A program made the position numbers and the translations under genes. A DNA stretch of 64,000 nt from an uncultured Faecalibacterium sp. (GTDB taxonomy: Bacteria > Bacillota > Clostridia > Oscillospirales > Ruminococcaceae), in contig CAKTGQ010000008.1 in assembly GCA_934561555.1 (NCBI GenBank), positions 1-64,000 of the forward strand, given 5' to 3'. Positions 42,472 through 49,923 of the stretch are shown here, piece after piece. Every line of letters starts with the position of its first letter. Position 1 is the first letter of the stretch. The notes under the pieces are model-generated. The model ran no database searches. It was given only the letters and a program-made list of their open reading frames with translations, and had not been told where the DNA came from.

Positions 42472-42588
42472 TTACCCGGCCAACTCCTCCATGGCCTCAC
42501 GCACCGTATCGGCCGAAAACAGGAACACACCACTGCCGGTGTATACCTCTACATGACTGCCCACATAACGCAACTCAAAATCCTTCAT
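42472..42588 (-). CDS. 38-residue small protein
   Basis: 38 codons, starting MKDFELRYVGSHVEVYTGSG and ending in FSADTVREAMEELAG. The pattern is two short beta strands followed by an acidic helix. A strong AGGAGG lies eight to ten bases before the ATG; 39 codons more of open frame upstream hold no site. A small hairpin with GCATCT/AGATGC follows. Such tiny acid-tailed proteins occur in clostridia but I know no function. It lies alone between the two Na/Pi transporter genes. Confidence 0.7.
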   Translation of the reverse strand: MKDFELRYVGSHVEVYTGSGVFLFSADTVREAMEELAG

Positions 42589-42817
42589 GGTGTTTCCCTC
42601 CTGTGTGTCTGTTTTGTACCCGGGGCTTCCCCGGTGAACACAGTATCGCACAATTTCAGTACTATAAAAAGGATTTTCAAGCATTTTGGGGGATTTTTTG
42701 CACAAGAATCAGAGCATACTCTCCATTTGCTCACAATGTTTGCAGCCAACACCACATCCGACCGCCTATCGGCTTTCCATTTCGCTGTATTCTTTTATAT
42801 ATTGTGTCTACCCTGGT

Positions 42818-43816
42818 TTACGACCGTTCTTGCGGTCGTTTTTTATCGGGCAGCAGCGCGCAGACCAGCCGCACCATCTGCCCGGTCAGGGGCAGCCACA
42901 CCAGCGCACACAGCCCGTTGAACAGGGTGTGCGCGTTGGCAATCTGCCGGGCGATCACGGCGCACTCTGCCCCCGCGGGCGAGCACAGCCGTACCAGTGC
43001 CGCAAAGGGCTGTAAGAGTGCGCAGCACACCGCCGCGCCGCTCAGATTAAAAATAGCGTGGGCTGCCGCCACCCGCTTGGCGTCTCTTCCCTGCCCGATG
43101 GCGGCAAGCACCGCTGTGATGGTGGTGCCGATGTTATCCCCCAGCAGAATGGGGATAGCCGCCGTCAGTCCCAGCAGGCTGTGTACGCCATCCGCACCGG
43201 GCTGCGCCGCCATGCTTTGCAGCAGCGCCACGGTGGCAGAGCTGCTTTGTACCGTTAAGGTCATGCAAACGCCCGCCAGCAGGCCATGCAGGGGGCTTTG
43301 CTGCACTCGGACAAGTTCCAGCCGGAGCAGCGGGCTTTGCAGCAGCGGCTCCATGGCGCTGCGCATCACCGTGACGCCCTCGAACAACAGCCCAAAGCCA
43401 AACACTGCCTCGCCCACGCAGCGGCCCCGCCAGTTTTTGCAGGCCAGACAGAGCAGCACCCCGCAAAACAGCAGCAGATACCGCCAGCTTTCCACCCGGA
43501 AGGCCAGCAGCTGTGCCGTGACCGTGGTGCCGATATTTGCCCCGAACACCACCGGCACCGCCTGCCGCAGCTGCAACAGCCCCGCCGCCAGAAAGGCAAT
43601 GACCATGACCGTGACCGCCGAACTGCTTTGCAGCACCGCCGTTACCGCCGCACCGGTCAGCAGCCCTGCCACCGGGTTTGCGGTGCACCGCGCCAGCAAG
43701 CTGCGCAGCCGTCTGCCCGCTCCCTGCTGTACCGCCCGGCACAGGCTGTCCGTCCCGTATAAAAACAGCGCCAAGCCGCCGAATACCTGCAGCAGCACCT
43801 GTAATTCCTGCTCCAT
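42818..43816 (-). CDS. Na/Pi cotransporter family protein, short form
   Basis: 332 residues with the two Na_Pi_cotrans repeats (QSSSAVTVMV and QSSSATVAL motifs) and about eight membrane helices, but no PhoU-like domain. Its start LLQVFGGLALFLYGTDSL matches that of the longer paralogue (SLLGGVALFLYGMSIM). It presumably moves phosphate using sodium; direction is unknown. The ATG has CGGAGGG five bases upstream; a GTG two codons earlier overlaps that site. Confidence 0.9.
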   Translation of the reverse strand: MEQELQVLLQVFGGLALFLYGTDSLCRAVQQGAGRRLRSLLARCTANPVAGLLTGAAVTAVLQSSSAVTVMVIAFLAAGLLQLRQAVPVVFGANIGTTVTAQLLAFRVESWRYLLLFCGVLLCLACKNWRGRCVGEAVFGFGLLFEGVTVMRSAMEPLLQSPLLRLELVRVQQSPLHGLLAGVCMTLTVQSSSATVALLQSMAAQPGADGVHSLLGLTAAIPILLGDNIGTTITAVLAAIGQGRDAKRVAAAHAIFNLSGAAVCCALLQPFAALVRLCSPAGAECAVIARQIANAHTLFNGLCALVWLPLTGQMVRLVCALLPDKKRPQERS

Positions 43817-43928
43817 CCGCACCCTCCGTTTCTGCCCGTCCTTTATTTCTATGCAGCGAGAGCCGGTTTGCGCATTGACAAAGCCTACAATCTTTTTGTG
43901 AATTTTTGTTTAATATTTTCCCATTTCC

Positions 43929-43957
43929 TTGCAATCCGGCTGCAAAAGGAATATTCT
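43929..43957 (+). promoter_or_regulatory. Promoter of marR-ABC operon
   Basis: TTGCAA and TATTCT, 17 bases apart. Transcription would start inside or just before the palindromic operator. Confidence 0.7.
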
Positions 43958-43968
43958 TATCAGGCGTT

Positions 43969-43992
43969 AATACTTAACAGCTGTTAAGTATT
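43969..43992. promoter_or_regulatory. Perfect palindromic MarR operator
   Basis: Twelve-base half sites AATACTTAACAG and CTGTTAAGTATT form a perfect 24-bp palindrome immediately after the -10 box, where bound repressor would block transcription. It is followed by a 29-base gap to the marR start. This is the layout of autorepressed MarR-type genes. Confidence 0.8.
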
Positions 43993-44020
43993 CGAAAAAT
44001 GCAAACGAGGAGGGATCGTT

Positions 44021-44530
44021 GTGTCCGAGCCAAGCACCCCCAGCTTTCAGAGGATGTGCCACTTTATCGGGCAGCTGAGCAAGGCATCCAAGGCCGGGAT
44101 GCGGGCGGCGCTGGCCGATTGCCCCAAATGCCACTTCAATATGCTGGAAGGCCTGCTGCATTCCATTAACTGCCACGGAAAGGACGGCGCCATTTATGTC
44201 TCCGACCTTGCCCGGGAGATCCGCCAGCCGTTGCCGGCGGTCTCGCGCGGGCTGCGACTTATGGAGCAGGACGGCACTGTGGTGCGGGAACCGGACCCCG
44301 CCGACCGCCGCAAAACGCTGGTGCGCATCACCCCCAAAGGGTATGAGCTGTGCCACCAGTGTGAGCAGGCTCTGCGCGACTACTTTGCCAGCGTGCTGGC
44401 ACGGTTAGAGCCGGAGCAGGTAGCCCAGATGGACGCGCTGCGCGGCGCGCTGATGGACGCCATTCTTGCGGAAAATGCCGCGCGCAACATTGATCCGAAG
44501 GGAGAAACGAACCATGACAAAAATCTTTAA
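44021..44530 (+). CDS. MarR family transcriptional regulator
   Basis: 169 residues. A winged helix-turn-helix fold with IYVSDLAREIRQPLPAVSRGLRLME as the recognition helix region and REPDPADRRKTLVRITPKG as the wing (D-x-R-R/D-x-R-x-x-x-V/L-x-L/I-T-x-x-G). Two cysteines near residues 34-52 (DCPKCHF, INCHG) may sense oxidants or metals. Start is GTG with GAGGAGGG seven bases upstream. It overlaps the first ABC gene by 17 bases, so regulator and transporter are coexpressed and probably repressed together from the palindrome upstream. Confidence 0.92.
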   Translation: MSEPSTPSFQRMCHFIGQLSKASKAGMRAALADCPKCHFNMLEGLLHSINCHGKDGAIYVSDLAREIRQPLPAVSRGLRLMEQDGTVVREPDPADRRKTLVRITPKGYELCHQCEQALRDYFASVLARLEPEQVAQMDALRGALMDAILAENAARNIDPKGETNHDKNL

Positions 44531-46805
44531 GCAGCTGGCCCGGCACTGGGCGGTCTGCCTTGTGGTGTTCGCGCTGCTATTCGTGCAGGCGTACTGCGAC
44601 CTTGCCCTGCCGGACTACACCAGCAAGATCGTGGACACCGGCATCCAGCAGGGCGGCATTGAAAGTCCCCTGCCCCAGACGATGCGCAAGAGCACGCTGG
44701 ACGCGCTGAGCCTGCTGATGAGCGAAGAGGATGCGCAGAAGCTGCAAAACGCCTACCAGTACTATCTGCAGGACGATGGTGTATTGCAGCTGCGCTCTGA
44801 TCTGACCGAGGACGAGCGCACCGCGCTGGAAGACGCTGTGACCACCCCGGACATCGTGCTGTATATGGCTGCCGCACAGGCCGCCAACACCCCCACCGGG
44901 CAGAGCAGCATGGGCATGACCGGCCTTGCCGAGATGCCCTCTGCCGCTGCGGACACCGAGACCGTTGCCCCCACGGCAGCAGATCTGGATACGGTATGCA
45001 GCCAGTTTTCCGCCATGAGCCAGATGCCCGGCTTTGACCGCAGTATGCTGCAAAAGCAGCTGGACGGTGCCATGAGCCAGCTGGACAGCACCCTGCTGGA
45101 AAACCTGAAAAGCCAGTCCCTGCTGCTGGTGCAGCTGGAATACGAAGCCCAGGGCGTTGCGCGGGATGTGCAGATGCGTTACCTCTTCCGGGTGGGCGGC
45201 CAGATGCTTGCCCTTACTCTGCTGATGGTGGTCGTGGCTGTGGCCGTGGGCTTCCTTGCCTCCCGGGTGTCCGCCGCCATTGGCCGTGACCTGCGCCGGG
45301 AGACCTTCTCCAGCGTTATCGGCTTCTCCAACGCGGAGATTGAGAACTTCTCCACCGCTTCCCTCATCACCCGCACCACCAACGATATCCAGCAGGTGCA
45401 GTTCGTCTGCGTCATCCTGCTGCGCATGGTGGCCTACGCGCCCATTCTGGGCATTGGCGGCGTGCTGCACGTTGTGGGCAGCAGCAGCGGCCTTTCCTGG
45501 ATCGTGGTGCTGGATGTGGCCATCCTGCTGCTGCTCATCATTTTCCTGATGAGCGTTGCCATGCCCAAATTCAAGGTGATGCAGCAGCTGGTGGACCGGC
45601 TGAATCTGGTCAGCCGCGAGATCTTGACCGGCATCATGCCGGTGCGTGCCTTCAGCCGCGAAAAATTTGAGGAGCAGCGCTTTGACAAGGCCAACCGGGA
45701 TCTGATGGGCACCCAGCTGTTCACCAACCGCGCCATGGTGGCCATGATGCCCTTTATGACTCTTATCATGAACGGCACCAGCCTGCTCATCGTCTGGTTC
45801 GGTGGCAAAGCCATGGATGCCGGTACCATGCAGGTGGGCGAAATGATCGCCTTTATCACCTACACCATGCAGATCGTCATGTCCTTCCTGATGCTGGCCA
45901 TGGTGGCCGTCATGCTGCCCCGCGCCGGTGTGGCTGCGGATCGTATCGACGAGGTCATCCGCACTAAGGCCACCATCCACGACCCGGACGAAGCCGCCGC
46001 AAAGGCCGCACAGGCGCACACCGACTGGCAGGGCGTGGTGCAGTTCGAGGACGTGAGCTTCCGTTACCCCGGTGCAGACAGCGATGCACTGGAGCACATC
46101 AGCTTTACCGCAAAGCCCGGCGAGACCACCGCCATCATCGGTTCCACCGGCTGCGGCAAGTCCACCCTGCTCAACCTGATCCCCCGCTTTTACGATGTGA
46201 CCGGCGGCAAGGTGACTGTGGACGGCATTGACGTGCGCGAGATGCCGCAGACACAGCTGCATGACCTGCTGGGCTATGTGCCCCAGAAGGGTGTGCTGTT
46301 CAGCGGCACCATTGACAGCAACCTGAAATTCGGCGGCGAGGATATCACCGATGCACAGGTGCACAAGGCCGCCGCCATTGCGCAGGCCACTGATTTTATC
46401 GAGGCAAAGCCGGAGGGCTACCAGAGCCCCATTGCACAGGGCGGCTCTAACGTATCCGGCGGTCAGAAGCAGCGGCTTTCCATTGCCCGGGCAATCGCCA
46501 AAAATCCCAAGGTCTATCTGTTTGACGACAGCTTCTCGGCGCTGGACTACAAGACCGATGTAACGCTGCGCCGCGCCCTGAAGGCACAGACCGACAACGC
46601 CACCGTGATCATTGTGGCACAGCGCATCTCCACCGTGCTGCACGCAAACCAGATCCTTGTGCTGGACGAGGGCAGACTGGTGGGCAAAGGCACCCATGCC
46701 CAACTGATGGTCAGCTGCCCGGAATATCAGGAGATTGCCCGCAGCCAGCTGAGCCAGAAGGAGCTGGCGCTGGATACCCTGAATACAGAAAAGGAGGGTG
46801 AGTGA
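44514..46805 (+). CDS. ABC exporter subunit with degenerate nucleotide site
   Basis: 763 residues. The first membrane helix is followed by a large extracytoplasmic insert (about residues 40-225) that is Met/Gln/Asp-rich and helical, then five helices of an ABC type-1 exporter (DLRRETFSSVIGFS, ARITND-like TRTTNDIQQ). The ATPase domain has Walker A GSTGCGKS, signature VSGGQKQR and Walker B VYLFDDSFSALD, where Asp replaces the catalytic Glu. Such a degenerate site is typical of one half of heterodimeric exporters (BmrC, TM287). It overlaps marR and is directly followed by the other half. Substrate unknown; drug or peptide export likely. Confidence 0.93.
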   Translation: MTKIFKQLARHWAVCLVVFALLFVQAYCDLALPDYTSKIVDTGIQQGGIESPLPQTMRKSTLDALSLLMSEEDAQKLQNAYQYYLQDDGVLQLRSDLTEDERTALEDAVTTPDIVLYMAAAQAANTPTGQSSMGMTGLAEMPSAAADTETVAPTAADLDTVCSQFSAMSQMPGFDRSMLQKQLDGAMSQLDSTLLENLKSQSLLLVQLEYEAQGVARDVQMRYLFRVGGQMLALTLLMVVVAVAVGFLASRVSAAIGRDLRRETFSSVIGFSNAEIENFSTASLITRTTNDIQQVQFVCVILLRMVAYAPILGIGGVLHVVGSSSGLSWIVVLDVAILLLLIIFLMSVAMPKFKVMQQLVDRLNLVSREILTGIMPVRAFSREKFEEQRFDKANRDLMGTQLFTNRAMVAMMPFMTLIMNGTSLLIVWFGGKAMDAGTMQVGEMIAFITYTMQIVMSFLMLAMVAVMLPRAGVAADRIDEVIRTKATIHDPDEAAAKAAQAHTDWQGVVQFEDVSFRYPGADSDALEHISFTAKPGETTAIIGSTGCGKSTLLNLIPRFYDVTGGKVTVDGIDVREMPQTQLHDLLGYVPQKGVLFSGTIDSNLKFGGEDITDAQVHKAAAIAQATDFIEAKPEGYQSPIAQGGSNVSGGQKQRLSIARAIAKNPKVYLFDDSFSALDYKTDVTLRRALKAQTDNATVIIVAQRISTVLHANQILVLDEGRLVGKGTHAQLMVSCPEYQEIARSQLSQKELALDTLNTEKEGE

Positions 46806-46806
46806 T

Positions 46807-48618
46807 ATGCCCAGACCCGGACGTCCCACCACCGAGCGCGCCAAGGACTTTAAAGGCACGCTGCGGCAGCTCATCCGCACCATGAGCCACTATAAGCTGC
46901 CCCTTGCGGCAGCCATGCTGTTTGCTGTACTGTCCACCATCTTCAACATTGCAGGTCCCAAGGTGCTGGCAAAAGCCACCACCGCCCTTGCCACCGGCTG
47001 GATCGCCCGGCTGCGCGGCACCGGCAGCATCGATTTTGTATATATCGGCCGCATCCTGCTGTTTTTGCTGGGAATGTACCTGCTGAGCAGCGCTTTCAGC
47101 TTTATTCAGGGCTGGCTGATGACCGGCCTTTCTCAGAAAGTCTGCTACGACTTCCGCCGCCAGATCAGCGAAAAGATCAACCGCCTGCCGCTGGCGTACT
47201 TTGAAAAGCGTACTGTGGGCGAGGTGCTCTCCCGCATCACCAACGATGTGGATACGCTGGGCCAGAGCCTGAATCAGAGCATCACCCAGCTGATCACCAG
47301 CGTGACCACTATGATCGGCGTGCTGGTGATGATGCTTTCCATCAGCCCCCGCATGACCCTGATCGCCCTGTTGATCCTGCCGGTGTCGCTGACGCTGGTG
47401 CTGGTGGTGGTTAAGTTCAGCCAGAAGTACTTCAAGGCACAGCAGGCCACGCTGGGCGTGGTCAATGGTCAGGTAGAGGAGGTCTACGCCGGCCACAACG
47501 TGGTCAAGGCCTTCAACCGGGAGGCCGTGGTGCTGGCAGACTTCAACGCAGCCAACGATAAGCTGTATGAATCCGCATGGAAGAGCCAGTTCCTCTCCGG
47601 CCTGATGATGCCCATCATGAACTTTGTGGGCAACTTGGGCTATGTGGCAGTGGCTATCGTGGGCAGCATCTTTGCTGCAAACGGCGTCATCACCATCGGT
47701 GATATTCAGGCCTTTATCCAGTACGTCAAAAACTTCACCCAGCCCATCCAGCAGCTCTCGCAGGTGTCCAATATGCTGCAAAGCATGGCCGCTGCCGCCG
47801 AGCGGGTATTCGAGTTTTTGAACGAGCCGGAGGAAGAGCAGCTGGCCGACCCCGCCCGCCGCGCTGACCCCGCCGACATTGACGGACAGGTCACCTTTGA
47901 CCATGTGCGTTTCGGCTACACCCCGGACAAGACTGTCATCCACGACTTCAGCTGCACGGTGCAGCCCGGCCAGAAGGTAGCCATCGTAGGCCCCACCGGC
48001 GCGGGCAAGACCACCATGGTCAAGCTGCTGATGCGCTTTTACGACGTGGACGCCGGTTCCATCACCCTGAACGGCCATGATGTGCGGGACTTTAACCGCA
48101 GCGCCCTGCGCGAGGGCTTTGGCATGGTGCTGCAGGACACATGGCTGTTCAAGGGCACCATCATGGAGAACATCCGTTACGGCCGGCTGGACGCCACCGA
48201 TGAAGAGGTGATCGCCGCCGCAAAGGCCGCCAACGCCGACCACTTTATCCGTACCCTGCCCGGCGGCTACCAGATGGAGCTGAACGAGGACGCCTCCAAC
48301 GTCAGTCAGGGACAGAAGCAGCTGCTTACCATCGCCCGCACCATTCTGGCAGACAACCGCATCCTGATTTTGGATGAGGCCACCAGCAGTGTGGATACAC
48401 GCACCGAGCAGCGCATCCAGACCGCTATGGATCGTCTGATGGAAGGCCGCACCAGCTTTGTCATCGCCCACCGCCTTTCCACCATCCGGGACGCCGACCT
48501 CATCCTTGTGATGCGGGACGGCGACATTGTGGAGCAGGGCACCCACGACCAGCTGATCGAGGCCGGTGGCTTCTACGCCGACCTGTACAACAGCCAGTTC
48601 GAGGATGTGGTGGATTAA
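46807..48618 (+). CDS. ABC exporter subunit with complete nucleotide site
   Basis: 603 residues, a standard ABC type-1 exporter half: six membrane helices, EKRTVGEVLSRITNDVDTL coupling region, Walker A GPTGAGKTT, signature VSQGQKQ and Walker B ILILDEATSSVD with the catalytic Glu, and H-loop AHRL. As partner of the upstream subunit it contributes the active catalytic carboxylate. The ATG at 46807 has AAAGGAGG nine bases upstream; a GTG three codons earlier would abut the site. A terminator follows after 29 bases. Confidence 0.94.
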   Translation: MPRPGRPTTERAKDFKGTLRQLIRTMSHYKLPLAAAMLFAVLSTIFNIAGPKVLAKATTALATGWIARLRGTGSIDFVYIGRILLFLLGMYLLSSAFSFIQGWLMTGLSQKVCYDFRRQISEKINRLPLAYFEKRTVGEVLSRITNDVDTLGQSLNQSITQLITSVTTMIGVLVMMLSISPRMTLIALLILPVSLTLVLVVVKFSQKYFKAQQATLGVVNGQVEEVYAGHNVVKAFNREAVVLADFNAANDKLYESAWKSQFLSGLMMPIMNFVGNLGYVAVAIVGSIFAANGVITIGDIQAFIQYVKNFTQPIQQLSQVSNMLQSMAAAAERVFEFLNEPEEEQLADPARRADPADIDGQVTFDHVRFGYTPDKTVIHDFSCTVQPGQKVAIVGPTGAGKTTMVKLLMRFYDVDAGSITLNGHDVRDFNRSALREGFGMVLQDTWLFKGTIMENIRYGRLDATDEEVIAAAKAANADHFIRTLPGGYQMELNEDASNVSQGQKQLLTIARTILADNRILILDEATSSVDTRTEQRIQTAMDRLMEGRTSFVIAHRLSTIRDADLILVMRDGDIVEQGTHDQLIEAGGFYADLYNSQFEDVVD

Positions 48619-48646
48619 AGCACCTGTTATCGCAATATAACTGCAA

Positions 48647-48696
48647 AAAGAGCACCTGTTCCCCTCTTTTCCGAGGGCAGCAGGTGCTCTTTGTTT
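48647..48696 (+). terminator. Terminator of the marR-ABC operon
   Basis: Stem AAAGAGCACCTG/CAGGTGCTCTTT, further paired CCCCTC/GAGGG inside, then TTTGTTTT. Confidence 0.85.
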
Positions 48697-48697
48697 T

Positions 48698-48821
48698 ACC
48701 CTCTCAGTCATCGCTGCGCGATGCCAGCTCCCCCGAGAGGGGGAGCTTTTCAGCATCTGTCGGTCAGCTGCAATAGAGCTCTCCCTTCGGGAGAGCTGGC
48801 GCGAATGCGCCTGAGAGGGTT
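48698..48821. repeat. Intergenic inverted-repeat element (CCCTCTCAG type)
   Basis: A 124-base element with outer arms ACCCTCTCAG and CTGAGAGGGT. Each half includes its own hairpin: GCTCCCCCGAGAGGGGGAGC and GAGCTCTCCCTTCGGGAGAGCT, plus GCGCAATGCGC-like pairing. It has no coding capacity. The design (terminal arms, internal C5...G5 hairpins, about 130 bases) is like that of the element at 5545-5682, and it lies between convergent genes. Confidence 0.75.
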
Positions 48822-48829
48822 TCCGTTTT

Positions 48830-49750
48830 TTATTCCTCCACCGGTTCCAGTTTCAGGCCGAACAGCCTTTCAGAGAGGGATGGCAGCTGTTGCTGCAAGG
48901 CGCGGACATAGGCCATCACTACCGGGTCCTCGCGCTTTTGCCCCAGCACGACGCCGAACCTGTGTCCCCTGCCCCAGTCCAGCACCCGCGCAAAGCTGAG
49001 GTCCGGCCTGCGGTAGTAGACCGCCGGGACCATTTTGAGCGCCGGTCCGCCGTAGGACGCGCTGCGGATGCCTCCCACCGGCGTAAAGTTCACCCCACGT
49101 TCCATTCCCTCCTGCAGCAAGCTTGTCTCGTAGACAGTCTGGTACATCTCCTTGATGGGCAGCCAGCGATACTGCAGCGCCTGCTCTAAAGTCAGCCTGC
49201 CCACTGGCATATCGGCGGGCGGGTGGATGGGAATGCAAAGCTCCGGCACATAAAGCAGCGGCACAAAGGTAAGCCCCTGTGCGTAAAATTCTGCGCTTTC
49301 CAGCTGGAACGAGAGGTCCGCATCCCCTTTTTTCAGGCTGCGCCAGACCTCGCTGCGGTTGGCACATTGCGTCATGATCGAAGAATATTGCAGGCACAAC
49401 TCATCAGTCAGAGAAAACAGGTCGTACCCGAACATCCGCATGGCTTCATGGCTCCATGCAATAAGCAGATGCCGTTCCGGCGGATTTTCCTGCTGCACCG
49501 CACGGGCATGGTGCACCGCCGCCCGATATAAGGCCACCAGCTGCTTTGCCTTAGGGTAAAAATCCTGCCCCGCCGGGGTCAGCACCACCCGGCGCGGTAC
49601 ATGCTGGAACAGCTCGAACTGCAATTGCCCCTCCAACGTGCGGATCTGCTGCGAAAGTGCCGACTGCGAAAGATACAGCGCCTCTGCCGCCGCAGAAAAG
49701 CTGTTCAGCTCCACGATCTTTACAAAGCCCTCCAACGCGCTCTCGTTCAT
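48830..49750 (-). CDS. LysR family transcriptional regulator
   Basis: 306 residues: N-terminal helix-turn-helix SFSAAAEALYLSQSALSQQIRTLE and a two-lobed LysR substrate-binding domain. The start MNESALEGFV has GGGAGGGAG upstream; the frame is open eight codons farther. It is divergent from a flavoprotein gene, with overlapping promoters and a TTAGG-N4-CCTAA palindrome between, so it probably controls that gene in response to the flavoprotein's substrate or product. Confidence 0.93.
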   Translation of the reverse strand: MNESALEGFVKIVELNSFSAAAEALYLSQSALSQQIRTLEGQLQFELFQHVPRRVVLTPAGQDFYPKAKQLVALYRAAVHHARAVQQENPPERHLLIAWSHEAMRMFGYDLFSLTDELCLQYSSIMTQCANRSEVWRSLKKGDADLSFQLESAEFYAQGLTFVPLLYVPELCIPIHPPADMPVGRLTLEQALQYRWLPIKEMYQTVYETSLLQEGMERGVNFTPVGGIRSASYGGPALKMVPAVYYRRPDLSFARVLDWGRGHRFGVVLGQKREDPVVMAYVRALQQQLPSLSERLFGLKLEPVEE

Positions 49751-49773
49751 GCTTTTCTCCCTCCCGCAATACA

Positions 49774-49787
49774 TTAGGTTTGCCTAA
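49774..49787. promoter_or_regulatory. Palindrome TTAGG-N4-CCTAA, probable LysR site
   Basis: The 14-base palindrome TTAGGTTTGCCTAA starts 24 bases upstream of the lysR ATG and lies directly next to the lysR -10 box, near the start of transcription, where binding would repress lysR. Confidence 0.5.
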
Positions 49788-49816
49788 ATTATAATATAAA
49801 AAATATGAATTGTAAA
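49788..49816 (-). promoter_or_regulatory. Promoter of lysR-type gene
   Basis: Minus-strand TTTACA and perfect TATAAT, 17 bases apart. Its -35 box overlaps that of the divergent flavoprotein promoter. Confidence 0.65.
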
Positions 49817-49838
49817 CAGCACCCTTCTACGATACAAT
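49810..49838 (+). promoter_or_regulatory. Promoter of the flavoprotein gene
   Basis: TTGTAA and TACAAT, 17 bases apart, 86 bases before the ATG. It overlaps the divergent lysR-type promoter, so one regulator can control both. Confidence 0.6.
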
Positions 49839-49923
49839 TGTTAAGGATTCGGCAAAGTACCTTTTGCTTTGCTGCACGATAAGAAGGAACACAAAGAAGA
49901 ACAAAAAGAAAGAGAGCATACCT

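Noticed and set aside
42820..42846. Terminator ACGACCG/CGGTCGT followed by T6 on the plus strand
   Set aside because: It overlaps the end of the minus-strand Na/Pi gene and there is no plus-strand gene before it; on the minus strand there is no T run.
44577..46883. Long open frame (768 codons) on the minus strand opposite the first ABC subunit
   Set aside because: Antisense shadow; the plus-strand protein has complete Walker and signature motifs.
46711..48756. Long open frame (681 codons) on the minus strand opposite the second ABC subunit
   Set aside because: It mirrors the real gene in another frame, is rich in His/Gln/Gly as expected from antisense GC-rich codons, and has no domain or ribosome site.
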